Assembly: GCF_000721705.1 (NCBI RefSeq)
Contig: NZ_JOJL01000037.1
Span: forward strand, 55,620-119,619
Source: Actinoplanes subtropicus
GTDB taxonomy: Bacteria > Actinomycetota > Actinomycetes > Mycobacteriales > Micromonosporaceae
DNA: 64,000 bases
Reading direction: 5' to 3'
Made by a program: the position numbers and the translations under genes. This document shows positions 44,019-51,628 of this stretch, one piece after another; position 1 is the first letter of the stretch; the number at the start of each line of letters is the position of its first letter. The notes under the pieces are model-generated. The model saw only the letters and a program-made list of their open reading frames with translations. It was not told where the DNA came from and made no database searches.

Positions 44019-44967
44019 AGATCTCGTCGGCGGGTTTCTCCGGGAGAGCCGGCGCCAGCTTGGGCGTGATCCTCGGCTTGTAGCGGCGGTACAGGTAGAA
44101 CGCAAGCCAGAGGGGCAGGCCGATGACGACCGCCCAGGGCAGCAGGGCGCCGACGACGGTCAGCACTACCTTCAGCGATGCCAGCAGGGCGTGCCAGCCG
44201 GCCGTCAGGCCGCCGAGGAAGCCGCCGGGGTTCTCCTCCTTCGGCTTCGGGGCGGGGGCGGTGGGGGCGAGGAAGGTGGCGGTGATGGTGGACAGTGCGG
44301 TGAGGTCCGCCAGGTTTCGCTTCTTTGCCTGCAGGGACGCCAGGTCGGACTCCCGGGTGGCCACCTCCTTCTCCAGCATCACCAGGTCGTTCAGCGTCTT
44401 GGCCTGGGCCAGCAGCCGCCGCCCACTGTCCACCCTGGCCTGCTGCACCTGGATCCGGGCGTCCAGGTCCACGGTCTGCTCGGTGACATCCTCGGTGTTG
44501 ATCTCGCGGTGCTCCTCGGTGCCGAGCCGCGAGAGCTGGTTGACGACGGTGGTGAACTTGTCGGCCGGGATGCGGAGCGTCATCGTGGCGGTGTCCGCGC
44601 CGCCCTCCCCGGTGGTGCGGTTGTCGGCGCCGATGAAACCGCCGGCCGTCGCGGCGATGCCGGTCGCCTGATCCGCGGCGGCGTTCACGGAATCCTTCAC
44701 GCGAACCGTGATGCCGCCCCGATAGATGATCGACCGCTGGTCGACGGCGAGATCCGGCGACTGCTGGGCCGGCTGGTCCTTGCCGGTCGCGGGTTGCTGG
44801 TCGACCGCTGCGCCGCCCTCGGCCCGCTGCGGCGCGTTCGCCTTGTCCGCCGACATGCCGGACGAGGTCGACGCGCTGTTGCTCCCGGAGCTGCAGCCGG
44901 TCAGCAAGGCCCCCGCGACCAGCGCGGCGGCGAAGATGTATGTCGTTCTCCGATGGTTGATGCGCAT
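44017..44967 (-). CDS. DUF4349 lipoprotein with C-terminal membrane anchor
   Basis: A 316-residue exported protein. The signal peptide ends in LLTGC (lipobox, Cys about 25), followed by a Ser/Gln/Ala-rich linker, a DUF4349 domain (SIIYRGGITVRVKDSVNAAA; MTLRIPADKFTTVVNQLSRLG; a coiled coil around ARVDSGRRLLAQAKTLNDLVML), and a final membrane span (VVGALLPWAVVIGLPLWLAFYLY) with a basic tail. The long coiled coil and double membrane attachment suggest a structural or sensing envelope role. The ATG at 44967 is preceded by cggaga. Confidence 0.85.
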   Translation of the reverse strand: MRINHRRTTYIFAAALVAGALLTGCSSGSNSASTSSGMSADKANAPQRAEGGAAVDQQPATGKDQPAQQSPDLAVDQRSIIYRGGITVRVKDSVNAAADQATGIAATAGGFIGADNRTTGEGGADTATMTLRIPADKFTTVVNQLSRLGTEEHREINTEDVTEQTVDLDARIQVQQARVDSGRRLLAQAKTLNDLVMLEKEVATRESDLASLQAKKRNLADLTALSTITATFLAPTAPAPKPKEENPGGFLGGLTAGWHALLASLKVVLTVVGALLPWAVVIGLPLWLAFYLYRRYKPRITPKLAPALPEKPADEI

Positions 44968-45075
44968 GTTTTCTCCGATCCCCGTTCGAACGTGCACCTG
45001 GGACGTACGGCACAGGTATCCCGGTTCCGGCAGACTGCGTGGTGAGCGGTTACGAATCGGCAGCGGAGGAGTCCC

Positions 45076-45708
45076 GTGCGCATCACGAAGTACACGCATT
45101 CCTGCGTCCGGCTGGCCGGCGACGGAGTGCTGGTCGTCGATCCGGGCGAGTTCAGCGAGCGGTCCGCCCTGGACGGCGCGGACGCCGTACTGATCACCCA
45201 CGAGCACCCGGACCACCTGGATCTCGCGGCCCTTACCGAGGCCGCCGAGCGCCGCCCGGGCCTGCGCGTCTACGCGCACGAGCAGGTGCTGCCCAAGCTC
45301 GCCGCCTTCGGCGACCTCGCGACCGCGGTGGGTCCGGGTGCGAGTTTCGCTGCCGCCGGTTTTGCCGTACGCGCGTTCGGCGGCCAGCACGCCCTGATCC
45401 ACCCGGACATCCCGCGGATCGCCAACCTGGCCTACCTGATCGGCGACGACGGCACGAACGTCTACCACCCCGGCGACTCGTTCACCATCCCGGAGGACAC
45501 GGTCGTGGACACGCTGTTCGTCCCGTTGAATGCTCCGTGGATGAAGCTCATGGAGTCGATCGATTTCGTCCGCGCGGTCCGGCCGGCCCGCGCCTTCGCG
45601 CTGCACGACGGGCTGCTGAACCCGACCGGCGCGCAGATCTCCGACGGCCACCTGACCCGGCTCTCCGGCACCGCCTACGCGCACGTGGCGCCCGGCACCA
45701 CGATCTGA
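45076..45708 (+). CDS. MBL-fold metallohydrolase (UlaG-like)
   Basis: A 210-residue metallo-beta-lactamase-fold enzyme. The metal motif is ITHEHPDHLDL, with a later VYHPGDSFTIP and HDGLLN supplying other ligands. It belongs to the compact UlaG/RomA-like group; the substrate is not predictable. The GTG start at 45076 follows gcagcggagga. The next gene begins one base after its stop codon. Confidence 0.87.
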   Translation: MRITKYTHSCVRLAGDGVLVVDPGEFSERSALDGADAVLITHEHPDHLDLAALTEAAERRPGLRVYAHEQVLPKLAAFGDLATAVGPGASFAAAGFAVRAFGGQHALIHPDIPRIANLAYLIGDDGTNVYHPGDSFTIPEDTVVDTLFVPLNAPWMKLMESIDFVRAVRPARAFALHDGLLNPTGAQISDGHLTRLSGTAYAHVAPGTTI

Positions 45709-45709
45709 C

Positions 45710-46645
45710 GTGCCGAGCGTGACCGACGCCCTGATCCAGCGGCTCTACGAGGAGCCGCCGGACGGTTTCGTGGCGGCCCGGACCGCCGCGATCAACGACG
45801 CCAAGCAGGCCGGCGACCGGGAGGCCGCGAAGCGGCTCGCCGCACTGAAGAAGCCGACCGTGGCCGCCTGGGTGGTCAACCTGCTGGCGCTGCGCCGGCC
45901 GGACCTGATCGAGGAGCTGGTCGACCTGTCCACCGCCCTGCGCGACGCCCAGCGTGGCCTGGACGGCGACCAGCTGCGCGAGCTGAACGCGCAGCGGCGG
46001 AAGGTGGTCTCGGCGCTGGTCGGCGCGGCCCGCAAGCTGGCGACCGAGGCGCTCGCCGCCGACCCCCGGGGCCGCGCCGAGGCGGCCAAGCTGCCGTTGG
46101 GCGAGGTGGAGGCGACGCTCACCGCGGCGCTGGCCGAGCCGGCGGTGGCAGCCCAGGTCCGGACCGGGCGGCTGATCCGGGCGGCCGCCTACGCCGGTTT
46201 CGGCGAGGTGCCGCGGCCCCGGCTGCGCCTGGTCAGCGACACCGACACCGACGCCGACGAGACCGAGGGCGACGCCGACGAGGGCGAGGTGGTGGAGTTC
46301 CCGCAGCAGTCCTCGCGGGATCGGCATGCCGCCGAGCGCCGGCGCCTCTGGGAGCAGCGCCGCCGGGAACTGCGCCGCGAGCTGAGCGCGGCGCAGGCCG
46401 CCGAGCGCCGGGCGGACGAGCAGTTGGAGCGGGCCGAGGCGGCCGAGCGGGACGCCGGGCACCGGGTCGAGGACCTGGACGCCGAGCTGGCCGAGCTGGA
46501 GCGGCGGCGCACCGAGGCGCAGGCCGACGTGGCCCGGCGCAAACAGGCCCGGCGCGTGGCGGAGCGGGAGACGGCCGCCGCCCGGCGGCAGGTCGGTGAC
46601 GTACAGGCGGCTCTTGAAGATCTTGAATCGGACGAGCCCGATTGA
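45710..46645 (+). CDS. Coiled-coil hypothetical protein (311 aa)
   Basis: A 311-residue soluble protein. The N-terminal half (ALIQRLYEEPPDGFVAARTA; KRLAALKKPTVAAWVVNLLA) is helical and conserved-looking. A short acidic region (DTDTDADETEGDADEGE) then leads to a long coiled coil (about 200-305) rich in Arg/Glu/Ala. No enzyme motif was seen. Start at 45710 follows the MBL gene directly, indicating co-transcription. Codon usage is normal. Function unknown. Confidence 0.7.
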   Translation: MPSVTDALIQRLYEEPPDGFVAARTAAINDAKQAGDREAAKRLAALKKPTVAAWVVNLLALRRPDLIEELVDLSTALRDAQRGLDGDQLRELNAQRRKVVSALVGAARKLATEALAADPRGRAEAAKLPLGEVEATLTAALAEPAVAAQVRTGRLIRAAAYAGFGEVPRPRLRLVSDTDTDADETEGDADEGEVVEFPQQSSRDRHAAERRRLWEQRRRELRRELSAAQAAERRADEQLERAEAAERDAGHRVEDLDAELAELERRRTEAQADVARRKQARRVAERETAAARRQVGDVQAALEDLESDEPD

Positions 46646-46711
46646 TCCGATTCGCTCGTCCGATCACCGTGAAATATTTCCAGAACGGACGTGGGGGAGC
46701 AGAATCACCGC

Positions 46712-47449
46712 GTGACCCCCGAACAGGCTGCCGCCAACGCCATGAAGGGGCTCGCCACGATCGTCGGTGCCTTCGCCGAGTCACCGCAGACGCTGCGCCG
46801 CGCGCGGCTGCTGGGGCTCTCCGGCTGGGCCTACCACGTGTCGGCGCGGGCTGGTGCGCTCGGCGAGGTGAGACCCGAGACGGTGGCCGCGGCCATCGGT
46901 TTCATCGCTCCGGAGGCCGTCATCGACGGCTGGGAGTCGACCGCCAAGTCGTCGGCGCCGATGGAGGTGGCCAGCTGGCACCTGCACGAGCTGTGCAAAT
47001 GGGGCATCGGGCAGATCGGCGGCTTCCCCCGCCTAGTGCGGCTGCTCGAGCTGGCCGGCCAGGTGGTGGACGCGGTCGACCTCGCCGCGCTGCCGCTGTT
47101 CGCCGCGTGGCGGGCGATGCCGGTGCCGGACCAGGCGCCGGGCGCGCGGGCGGCGGTGATCCTGCACCTGCTGCACGAGCACCGGCTCGGGGTGCACCTG
47201 GTGGCCGTGCGGGCCAGCGGGCTCACCCCGCTGGAGGCGATCATCGCGGGGCCGGAGGGGGAGACGGGGGCGGTCGCGTTCGGCTGGCAGCCGCCGTACC
47301 CGTCGGCGGGGCCGATCGTGCGCCGGCTGATGTGGGCCGACTCGGTGGCGGACGCGCTGGCCGGCCAGGCGTACGCGGCGCTGGACCTGGCCGAGCGCAT
47401 CGAACTGGTCGGCCTGCTGGAGTCGCTGAGCCAACGCCTGGCCCGCTGA
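46712..47449 (+). CDS. SCO6745/SalK-like protein
   Basis: A 245-residue helical protein with an opening similar to the SCO6745 (SalK) family: RRARLLGLSGWAYHVSARAGALGEV, then AAAIGFIAPEAVIDGWES (given in pieces here). Family members are of unknown function and often accompany secondary-metabolism or sensing genes. I chose GTG at 46712 (VTPEQAAANAMKG); an in-frame GTG at 46691 would add seven residues. A conserved CKWGIGQIGGFPRLVRLLE follows the middle helix. The assignment is moderate: similarity is by pattern only. Confidence 0.6.
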   Translation: MTPEQAAANAMKGLATIVGAFAESPQTLRRARLLGLSGWAYHVSARAGALGEVRPETVAAAIGFIAPEAVIDGWESTAKSSAPMEVASWHLHELCKWGIGQIGGFPRLVRLLELAGQVVDAVDLAALPLFAAWRAMPVPDQAPGARAAVILHLLHEHRLGVHLVAVRASGLTPLEAIIAGPEGETGAVAFGWQPPYPSAGPIVRRLMWADSVADALAGQAYAALDLAERIELVGLLESLSQRLAR

Positions 47450-47518
47450 TCCGCGCCCGTCGATGCGCGGCGGCGAAATTCGGTCGCCCGGGGCGGGCGT
47501 TCGTGGTCCGATGCTGGG

Positions 47519-48520
47519 ATGACCGTTGCCGCGACGACCGCGCTGCCCGCGGGCTGGCGCGCGCGCCGGCCGACGCTCGAGGACGTGCCGGCTCTTCTGG
47601 CGCTGGTGCATGCCAGCGACATCGCGGCCACCGGCGTGCCCGATTTCACCGCCGACGAGGTGCGCGAGCGGCTGACCGATCCGCATACCGACATGACGGT
47701 GGACAGCTGGCTCGCCCTCGACGAGACCGGCGCGATCGCCGGCTGGACGTATCCGCACAACGCGAACGGCGGAGATTCCGACTTCCTCGAGGTCTTCGTG
47801 CACCCCGAGCGCGGCCGCCCGGCGATCCGCCCGCTGCTCGACTTGATCATGGGTCGGATGGTCGAGCGGGCCGCCCGATTCGGCCACGAGCGGTATCAGG
47901 TGCGGGCCGGCGCGATCCCGACCGAGCGGCCCTACATCGAGGCGCTCACGGAGGCCGGCTTCGTCTTCTACCGCCAGCACGCCCGCATGCGGATGCCGCT
48001 CGACGACGTGTCGCCCACCCCGCCCGAGCCGCCGGCCGGCGCGGTCGTGCGGCCGGTCCGCGGCGACGACGAGGACGACCTGCGCGCCGTGCACGCGGTG
48101 ATCGAGGAGGCGTTCCGGGACACCGATCATCTGGCCGTCGACTACGAGACCTGGCGCGCCCAGGTGGCCAAGGAGCCGACGGTCTCGTTCGACGAGTGGT
48201 TCGTCGCCGAGGTGGACGGCCGGGTCGTCGGGGCGTTGCAGTCGTCCGACTCGGGGATCGACGACAACGAGGGCTGGGTGAAACGGCTCGCGGTGCTCCG
48301 GGCGTACCGGAAGAGGGGTTTGGGCGAAGCCTTGCTGCGCCGGGCGTTCGCGGTCTACCGGGCGAAGGGCCGAGCGCATGCCGGCCTCGGCGTCGACCTG
48401 GAAAACCCGACCAGGGCGGTCCGGCTCTATCTCGCGGTCGGCATGACGCCGCTCTACCAGGCGAACGTCTACCGCACCTACGTGACGGCCCAGCCGGCGG
48501 CGAGCGCGCCCGCCGGCTGA
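47519..48520 (+). CDS. Tandem GNAT acetyltransferase
   Basis: A 333-residue protein with two GNAT folds, each about 150 residues. The second has a clear acetyl-CoA loop, VKRLAVLRAYRKRGLGEALLRR, in parts VLRAYRKRGLGEALLRRAF; the first is degenerate (VHPERGRPAIRPLL). The two-domain plan recalls mycothiol synthase and aminoglycoside-type transferases, but key substrate residues are not recognisable. The ATG at 47519 begins TVAATTALPAGWRARRP. The gene is followed on the other strand by a GGCT protein. Confidence 0.8.
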   Translation: MTVAATTALPAGWRARRPTLEDVPALLALVHASDIAATGVPDFTADEVRERLTDPHTDMTVDSWLALDETGAIAGWTYPHNANGGDSDFLEVFVHPERGRPAIRPLLDLIMGRMVERAARFGHERYQVRAGAIPTERPYIEALTEAGFVFYRQHARMRMPLDDVSPTPPEPPAGAVVRPVRGDDEDDLRAVHAVIEEAFRDTDHLAVDYETWRAQVAKEPTVSFDEWFVAEVDGRVVGALQSSDSGIDDNEGWVKRLAVLRAYRKRGLGEALLRRAFAVYRAKGRAHAGLGVDLENPTRAVRLYLAVGMTPLYQANVYRTYVTAQPAASAPAG

Positions 48521-48524
48521 GACG

Positions 48525-48986
48525 TCAGATCTCCGGGGACGAGGTGGCGCTCGGGCGGCGGCGCAGGTCTTCGACGTAGTCGTCCGGGGCGCCGGCCTTC
48601 TCGGCGGCGTTGGCGATCTCGGAGAGATACCACGCCGTGGGCAGGCCGCCCTCGTAGCCGTCGTAGACGTAGACCCACGCCGGGAACTCGCCCTCCAGCG
48701 TCAGGACACGCACGGTGAGCTTCTGGTACGCCCCCGCCGTCACCCCCTCGACCTCGTCGAGTTGTGACGCATCCCACGGGTGCACGTCGTAGAGCGAGAC
48801 GAAGACGCGGTCGCCGGGCGACTCGACGATCGTGGTGACCGCGCCCTCCCAGCCCATTTCCCCCTCACCGGCGAAGGTGAGGCGCCAGCCTTCGATCCAC
48901 CCCACGCCGATCATGGGCGAGTGCGGACAGTAGGCCCGCATGCGGGCCGGGTCGAGGTTTGAGCCATACGCGGCGTAATGACGCAC
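48525..48986 (-). CDS. Gamma-glutamylcyclotransferase-like protein
   Basis: A 153-residue protein with the YGSNL loop near the start (HYAAYGSNLDPARM) and the catalytic Glu in LDEVEGV, as in the GGCT/AIG2 fold that cyclises gamma-glutamyl groups to 5-oxoproline. The GTG at 48986 sits directly before the motif; upstream open frame is not conserved in kind. It converges on the tandem GNAT with a gap of 4 bases and is divergent from lpdA. Confidence 0.85.
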   Translation of the reverse strand: MRHYAAYGSNLDPARMRAYCPHSPMIGVGWIEGWRLTFAGEGEMGWEGAVTTIVESPGDRVFVSLYDVHPWDASQLDEVEGVTAGAYQKLTVRVLTLEGEFPAWVYVYDGYEGGLPTAWYLSEIANAAEKAGAPDDYVEDLRRRPSATSSPEI

Positions 48987-49071
48987 GGCGATGACGATAG
49001 CCCGATACCGCCTTGGTGGAGAATAAAAGAGTGCGTGTCGGCACAGTCGCGTTGTTACGGAGGGGAACGTC

Positions 49072-50517
49072 GTGAGTCGGATCGTGATCATCGGTGGGGG
49101 ACCGGGCGGGTATGAGGCGGCCCTGGTCGCTGCCCAGCTCGACGCGGAGGTGACCCTCGTCGAGGCCGACGGCCCGGGCGGCGCATGCGTGCTGACCGAC
49201 TGCGTTCCGTCGAAGACTTTCATCGCGAGTTCCGAGGTCATGACCGGTTACCGGCACAATGACCGGTTCGGCATCCGCTCGGCCGGGCTGGACGGCGTCA
49301 CGGTCGACGCGGTGGCGGTGAACAACCGGGTCAAGAAGCTGGCGCTGGCCCAGTCCGCCGACATCCAGGCCAAGCTGGTCAAGGCGGGCGTCGACGTGAT
49401 CCACGGCCGGGCGCTGCTCGGCGAGGACACTCTCGGCCATACCCACCAGGTGCTGGTGATGCCGCATCAGGGAGGGCCTTCAGTCCGGTCAGGGGCGGGG
49501 GCGGGGCGGTCGGATGGGGCCATGTATTCGATCGAGGCCGACACGGTGCTGCTGGCGACAGGCGCCACGCCGCGCGTGCTGCCCACTGCCAAGCCGGACG
49601 GCGTGCGCGTCCTCGACTGGCGGCAGGTGTACGACCTCACCGAGCTGCCCGAACACTTGATCGTGATCGGGTCCGGCGTGACCGGCGCCGAGTTCGCCAG
49701 CGCGTACCTGGCGATGGGCACCAGGGTGACCCTGGTCTCCAGCCGCGAACGGGTGATGCCGCACGAGGACGCCGACGCGGCGATGGCGATCGAGCGGGTG
49801 TTCCGCGAGCGCGGCATGACGATCCTCAACCAGTCCCGGGCCGAGTCGGTGGTGAACACCGGCGAGGGCGTGCTGGTCACCCTCGCCGACGGCCGTACGG
49901 TCGAGGGCTCGCACGCGCTGATGGCGGTCGGCGCGATCCCGAACACGGCGAAGCTGGGCCTGCGGGAGTACGGCGTCGACGTCGGCACCGGCGGCTACCT
50001 GACGGTCGACCGGGTCTCCCGCACCAACGTGCCGGGCATCTACGGCGCCGGCGACTGCACCGGCGTGCTGCCGCTGGCCAGCGTCGCCGCCATGCAGGGC
50101 CGGATTGCGATCTGGCACGCGATGGGCGAGGCGGTGGCGCCGCTGCGGCTGCGTACCGTCTCGGCGAACGTCTTCACCGACCCCGAGCTGGCCACCGTCG
50201 GCGTCACGCAGAACGACGTGGACGCCAACCGGGTGCCGGCCCGCCAGGTGATGCTGCCGCTGACCGGCAACGCCCGGGCGAAGATGGCCGACCTGCACGA
50301 CGGCTTCGTGAAGCTCTTCTGCCGCCCAGCGACCGGTCAGATCGTCGGCGGCGTGGTGGTGGCGCCGAAGGCGAGCGAGCTGATCCTGCCGATCACGATG
50401 GCGATCGAGAACAACCTGACCGTGGACCAGCTGGCCCACACGATCACTATCTACCCGTCGCTGTCGGGGTCGATCGCGGAAGCCGCCCGTCAGCTGATGC
50501 AGCACGAGCTGCAATGA
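49072..50517 (+). CDS. NAD(P)H-quinone dehydrogenase, LpdA-type flavoprotein
   Basis: A 481-residue FAD disulfide-reductase-family protein. FAD motif GGGPGGYEAA, redox pair CVLTDCVPSK, NAD motif VIGSGVTGAEFAS, and GDCTG are all seen. The final catalytic His of lipoamide dehydrogenases (HPT/S-xxE) is Tyr here (IYPSLSGSI), as in mycobacterial LpdA, which reduces quinones rather than lipoamide. A Gly/Ser-rich insert (about 140-160, around GGPSVRSGAGAGRSDGA) is unusual. GTG start follows cggaggg. The 3' end overlaps DedA on the other strand by 71 bases. Confidence 0.9.
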   Translation: MSRIVIIGGGPGGYEAALVAAQLDAEVTLVEADGPGGACVLTDCVPSKTFIASSEVMTGYRHNDRFGIRSAGLDGVTVDAVAVNNRVKKLALAQSADIQAKLVKAGVDVIHGRALLGEDTLGHTHQVLVMPHQGGPSVRSGAGAGRSDGAMYSIEADTVLLATGATPRVLPTAKPDGVRVLDWRQVYDLTELPEHLIVIGSGVTGAEFASAYLAMGTRVTLVSSRERVMPHEDADAAMAIERVFRERGMTILNQSRAESVVNTGEGVLVTLADGRTVEGSHALMAVGAIPNTAKLGLREYGVDVGTGGYLTVDRVSRTNVPGIYGAGDCTGVLPLASVAAMQGRIAIWHAMGEAVAPLRLRTVSANVFTDPELATVGVTQNDVDANRVPARQVMLPLTGNARAKMADLHDGFVKLFCRPATGQIVGGVVVAPKASELILPITMAIENNLTVDQLAHTITIYPSLSGSIAEAARQLMQHELQ

Positions 50518-51283
50518 CCTCGGCCTCGGCGGCCACCTCAGCCCCGCCGAGCGCAAAGGCGAGCCGGGCGCCCGCAGCTCTGCCGTTTCCGGCGCCCGGT
50601 CCGACGGGCGGCGCGGAGAACCCGGGCCCCGCCAGCGCCGGCCCGCTTTCGGCCTCTTTGCGGCCGCCGAAGAGGGCGAGGAGCCAGCCGGCCGTGCCGA
50701 AGACGAGCGCTGCGGTGGCGGCGATCAGGAAGAGCCGCCACGCCGACTGGGTGACGGCCGTCCCGCCGACGTGACCGACCAGGCCGCCGTAGCCTGCCCA
50801 GCAGATCGCGGCGGCCGCGTCGTAGAGCACGAAGAGGCGCGCCGGATAGCCGGTGCGGCCGGCCTGGAAACCGGCGGCCATCCGGCCGCCGGGGACGAAC
50901 CGGCAGAGCAGCAGCACGAGCGGCCCCGGGCGGCGCAGCCCCCGGGTGAAGCGGACCGCCGCCTTGCGGGTCTTGGACTGCTCGCGGGGCGCGTCGTCGT
51001 GCCCCGGGGCGTAACGGGCCCGCAGCGCGGCGAGCCGGCCCCGGCCCACGTGGCCGGTGGAGCGGCCGAGCAGGAACGCGATCGTGTCGCCGGCGAACAT
51101 GCCGGCCGCGCCGATCGCGATCACCATCGGCAGGCTGAGATCGCCGTAGACGGTCAGCGCGCCGGATGTGATCATGATCGCCTGGGTGGGTACCACCGGG
51201 ATCATCGCGTCGACGGTCAGGAAGCCGAACAACGCCAGATAGGCCCAGAGCGGGGTGGCCACCATCGTCAACAATGCGGTCAT
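50447..51283 (-). CDS. DedA-family membrane protein
   Basis: A 278-residue membrane protein of the DedA/SNARE-associated family: an early FGFLTVDAMIPVVPTQAIMITSG, then AGDTIAFLLGRSTG and RFVPGGRMAAGFQAG (typical RF-P-G-R). About five membrane spans. The family handles lipid scrambling and membrane balance. The ATG at 51283 places the first hydrophobic segment at the start. The C-terminal 60 residues (Ala/Gly/Pro-rich) are an odd extension past the last span and include the 71-base overlap with lpdA. Confidence 0.87.
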   Translation of the reverse strand: MTALLTMVATPLWAYLALFGFLTVDAMIPVVPTQAIMITSGALTVYGDLSLPMVIAIGAAGMFAGDTIAFLLGRSTGHVGRGRLAALRARYAPGHDDAPREQSKTRKAAVRFTRGLRRPGPLVLLLCRFVPGGRMAAGFQAGRTGYPARLFVLYDAAAAICWAGYGGLVGHVGGTAVTQSAWRLFLIAATAALVFGTAGWLLALFGGRKEAESGPALAGPGFSAPPVGPGAGNGRAAGARLAFALGGAEVAAEAEVIAARAASADGRLPRSTPTATGR

Positions 51284-51628
51284 CGGCTGGCCACCTCCCC
51301 CCGTCGGCTCTCGCCACATTCTTTAGCGAAGCACCTGAGACTGCGCTGTGTTCGGGCTGCGCCCCTGATCAGAGCGCTGCTGTGGGGATAACGACCACGG
51401 CGGCAGGAGTGAACCTGCGCCGGTTATTTCCCCCGATTTCATCCCAGCGCGCGGCGCGAGTTTTTCGCTCGCCTCCCGCGGGCGTACCGTTTGGGTGCCG
51501 GAGACGCCGGGTCCCCCGTTCTCGGTGTCTAGGCTGTGGGCCGTCGGTAGGTCCCGTATCGACGGCCCACCACCAATCTCTGTTTCGAGCGTTACAGGCC
51601 TGCAATCAGCGGCGCATAGTGTCCGCTC
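51284..51628. other. Divergent intergenic region before the ATP-grasp operon
   Basis: About 345 bases. An inverted repeat gggccgtcg/cgacggccc at 51538-51568 (9-bp arms, 13-base loop) is the clearest structure, 60 bases before the ATP-grasp start; it could be an operator or leader hairpin. No convincing gene is seen on either strand, and no consensus -35/-10 pair could be assigned. Confidence 0.5.
51538..51568. promoter_or_regulatory. Inverted repeat upstream of the ATP-grasp operon
   Basis: Perfect 9-bp arms gggccgtcg and cgacggccc around 13 bases. It lies in the only large non-coding gap of this region, just before the operon's first gene, so a regulatory role is likely but not shown. Confidence 0.45.
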
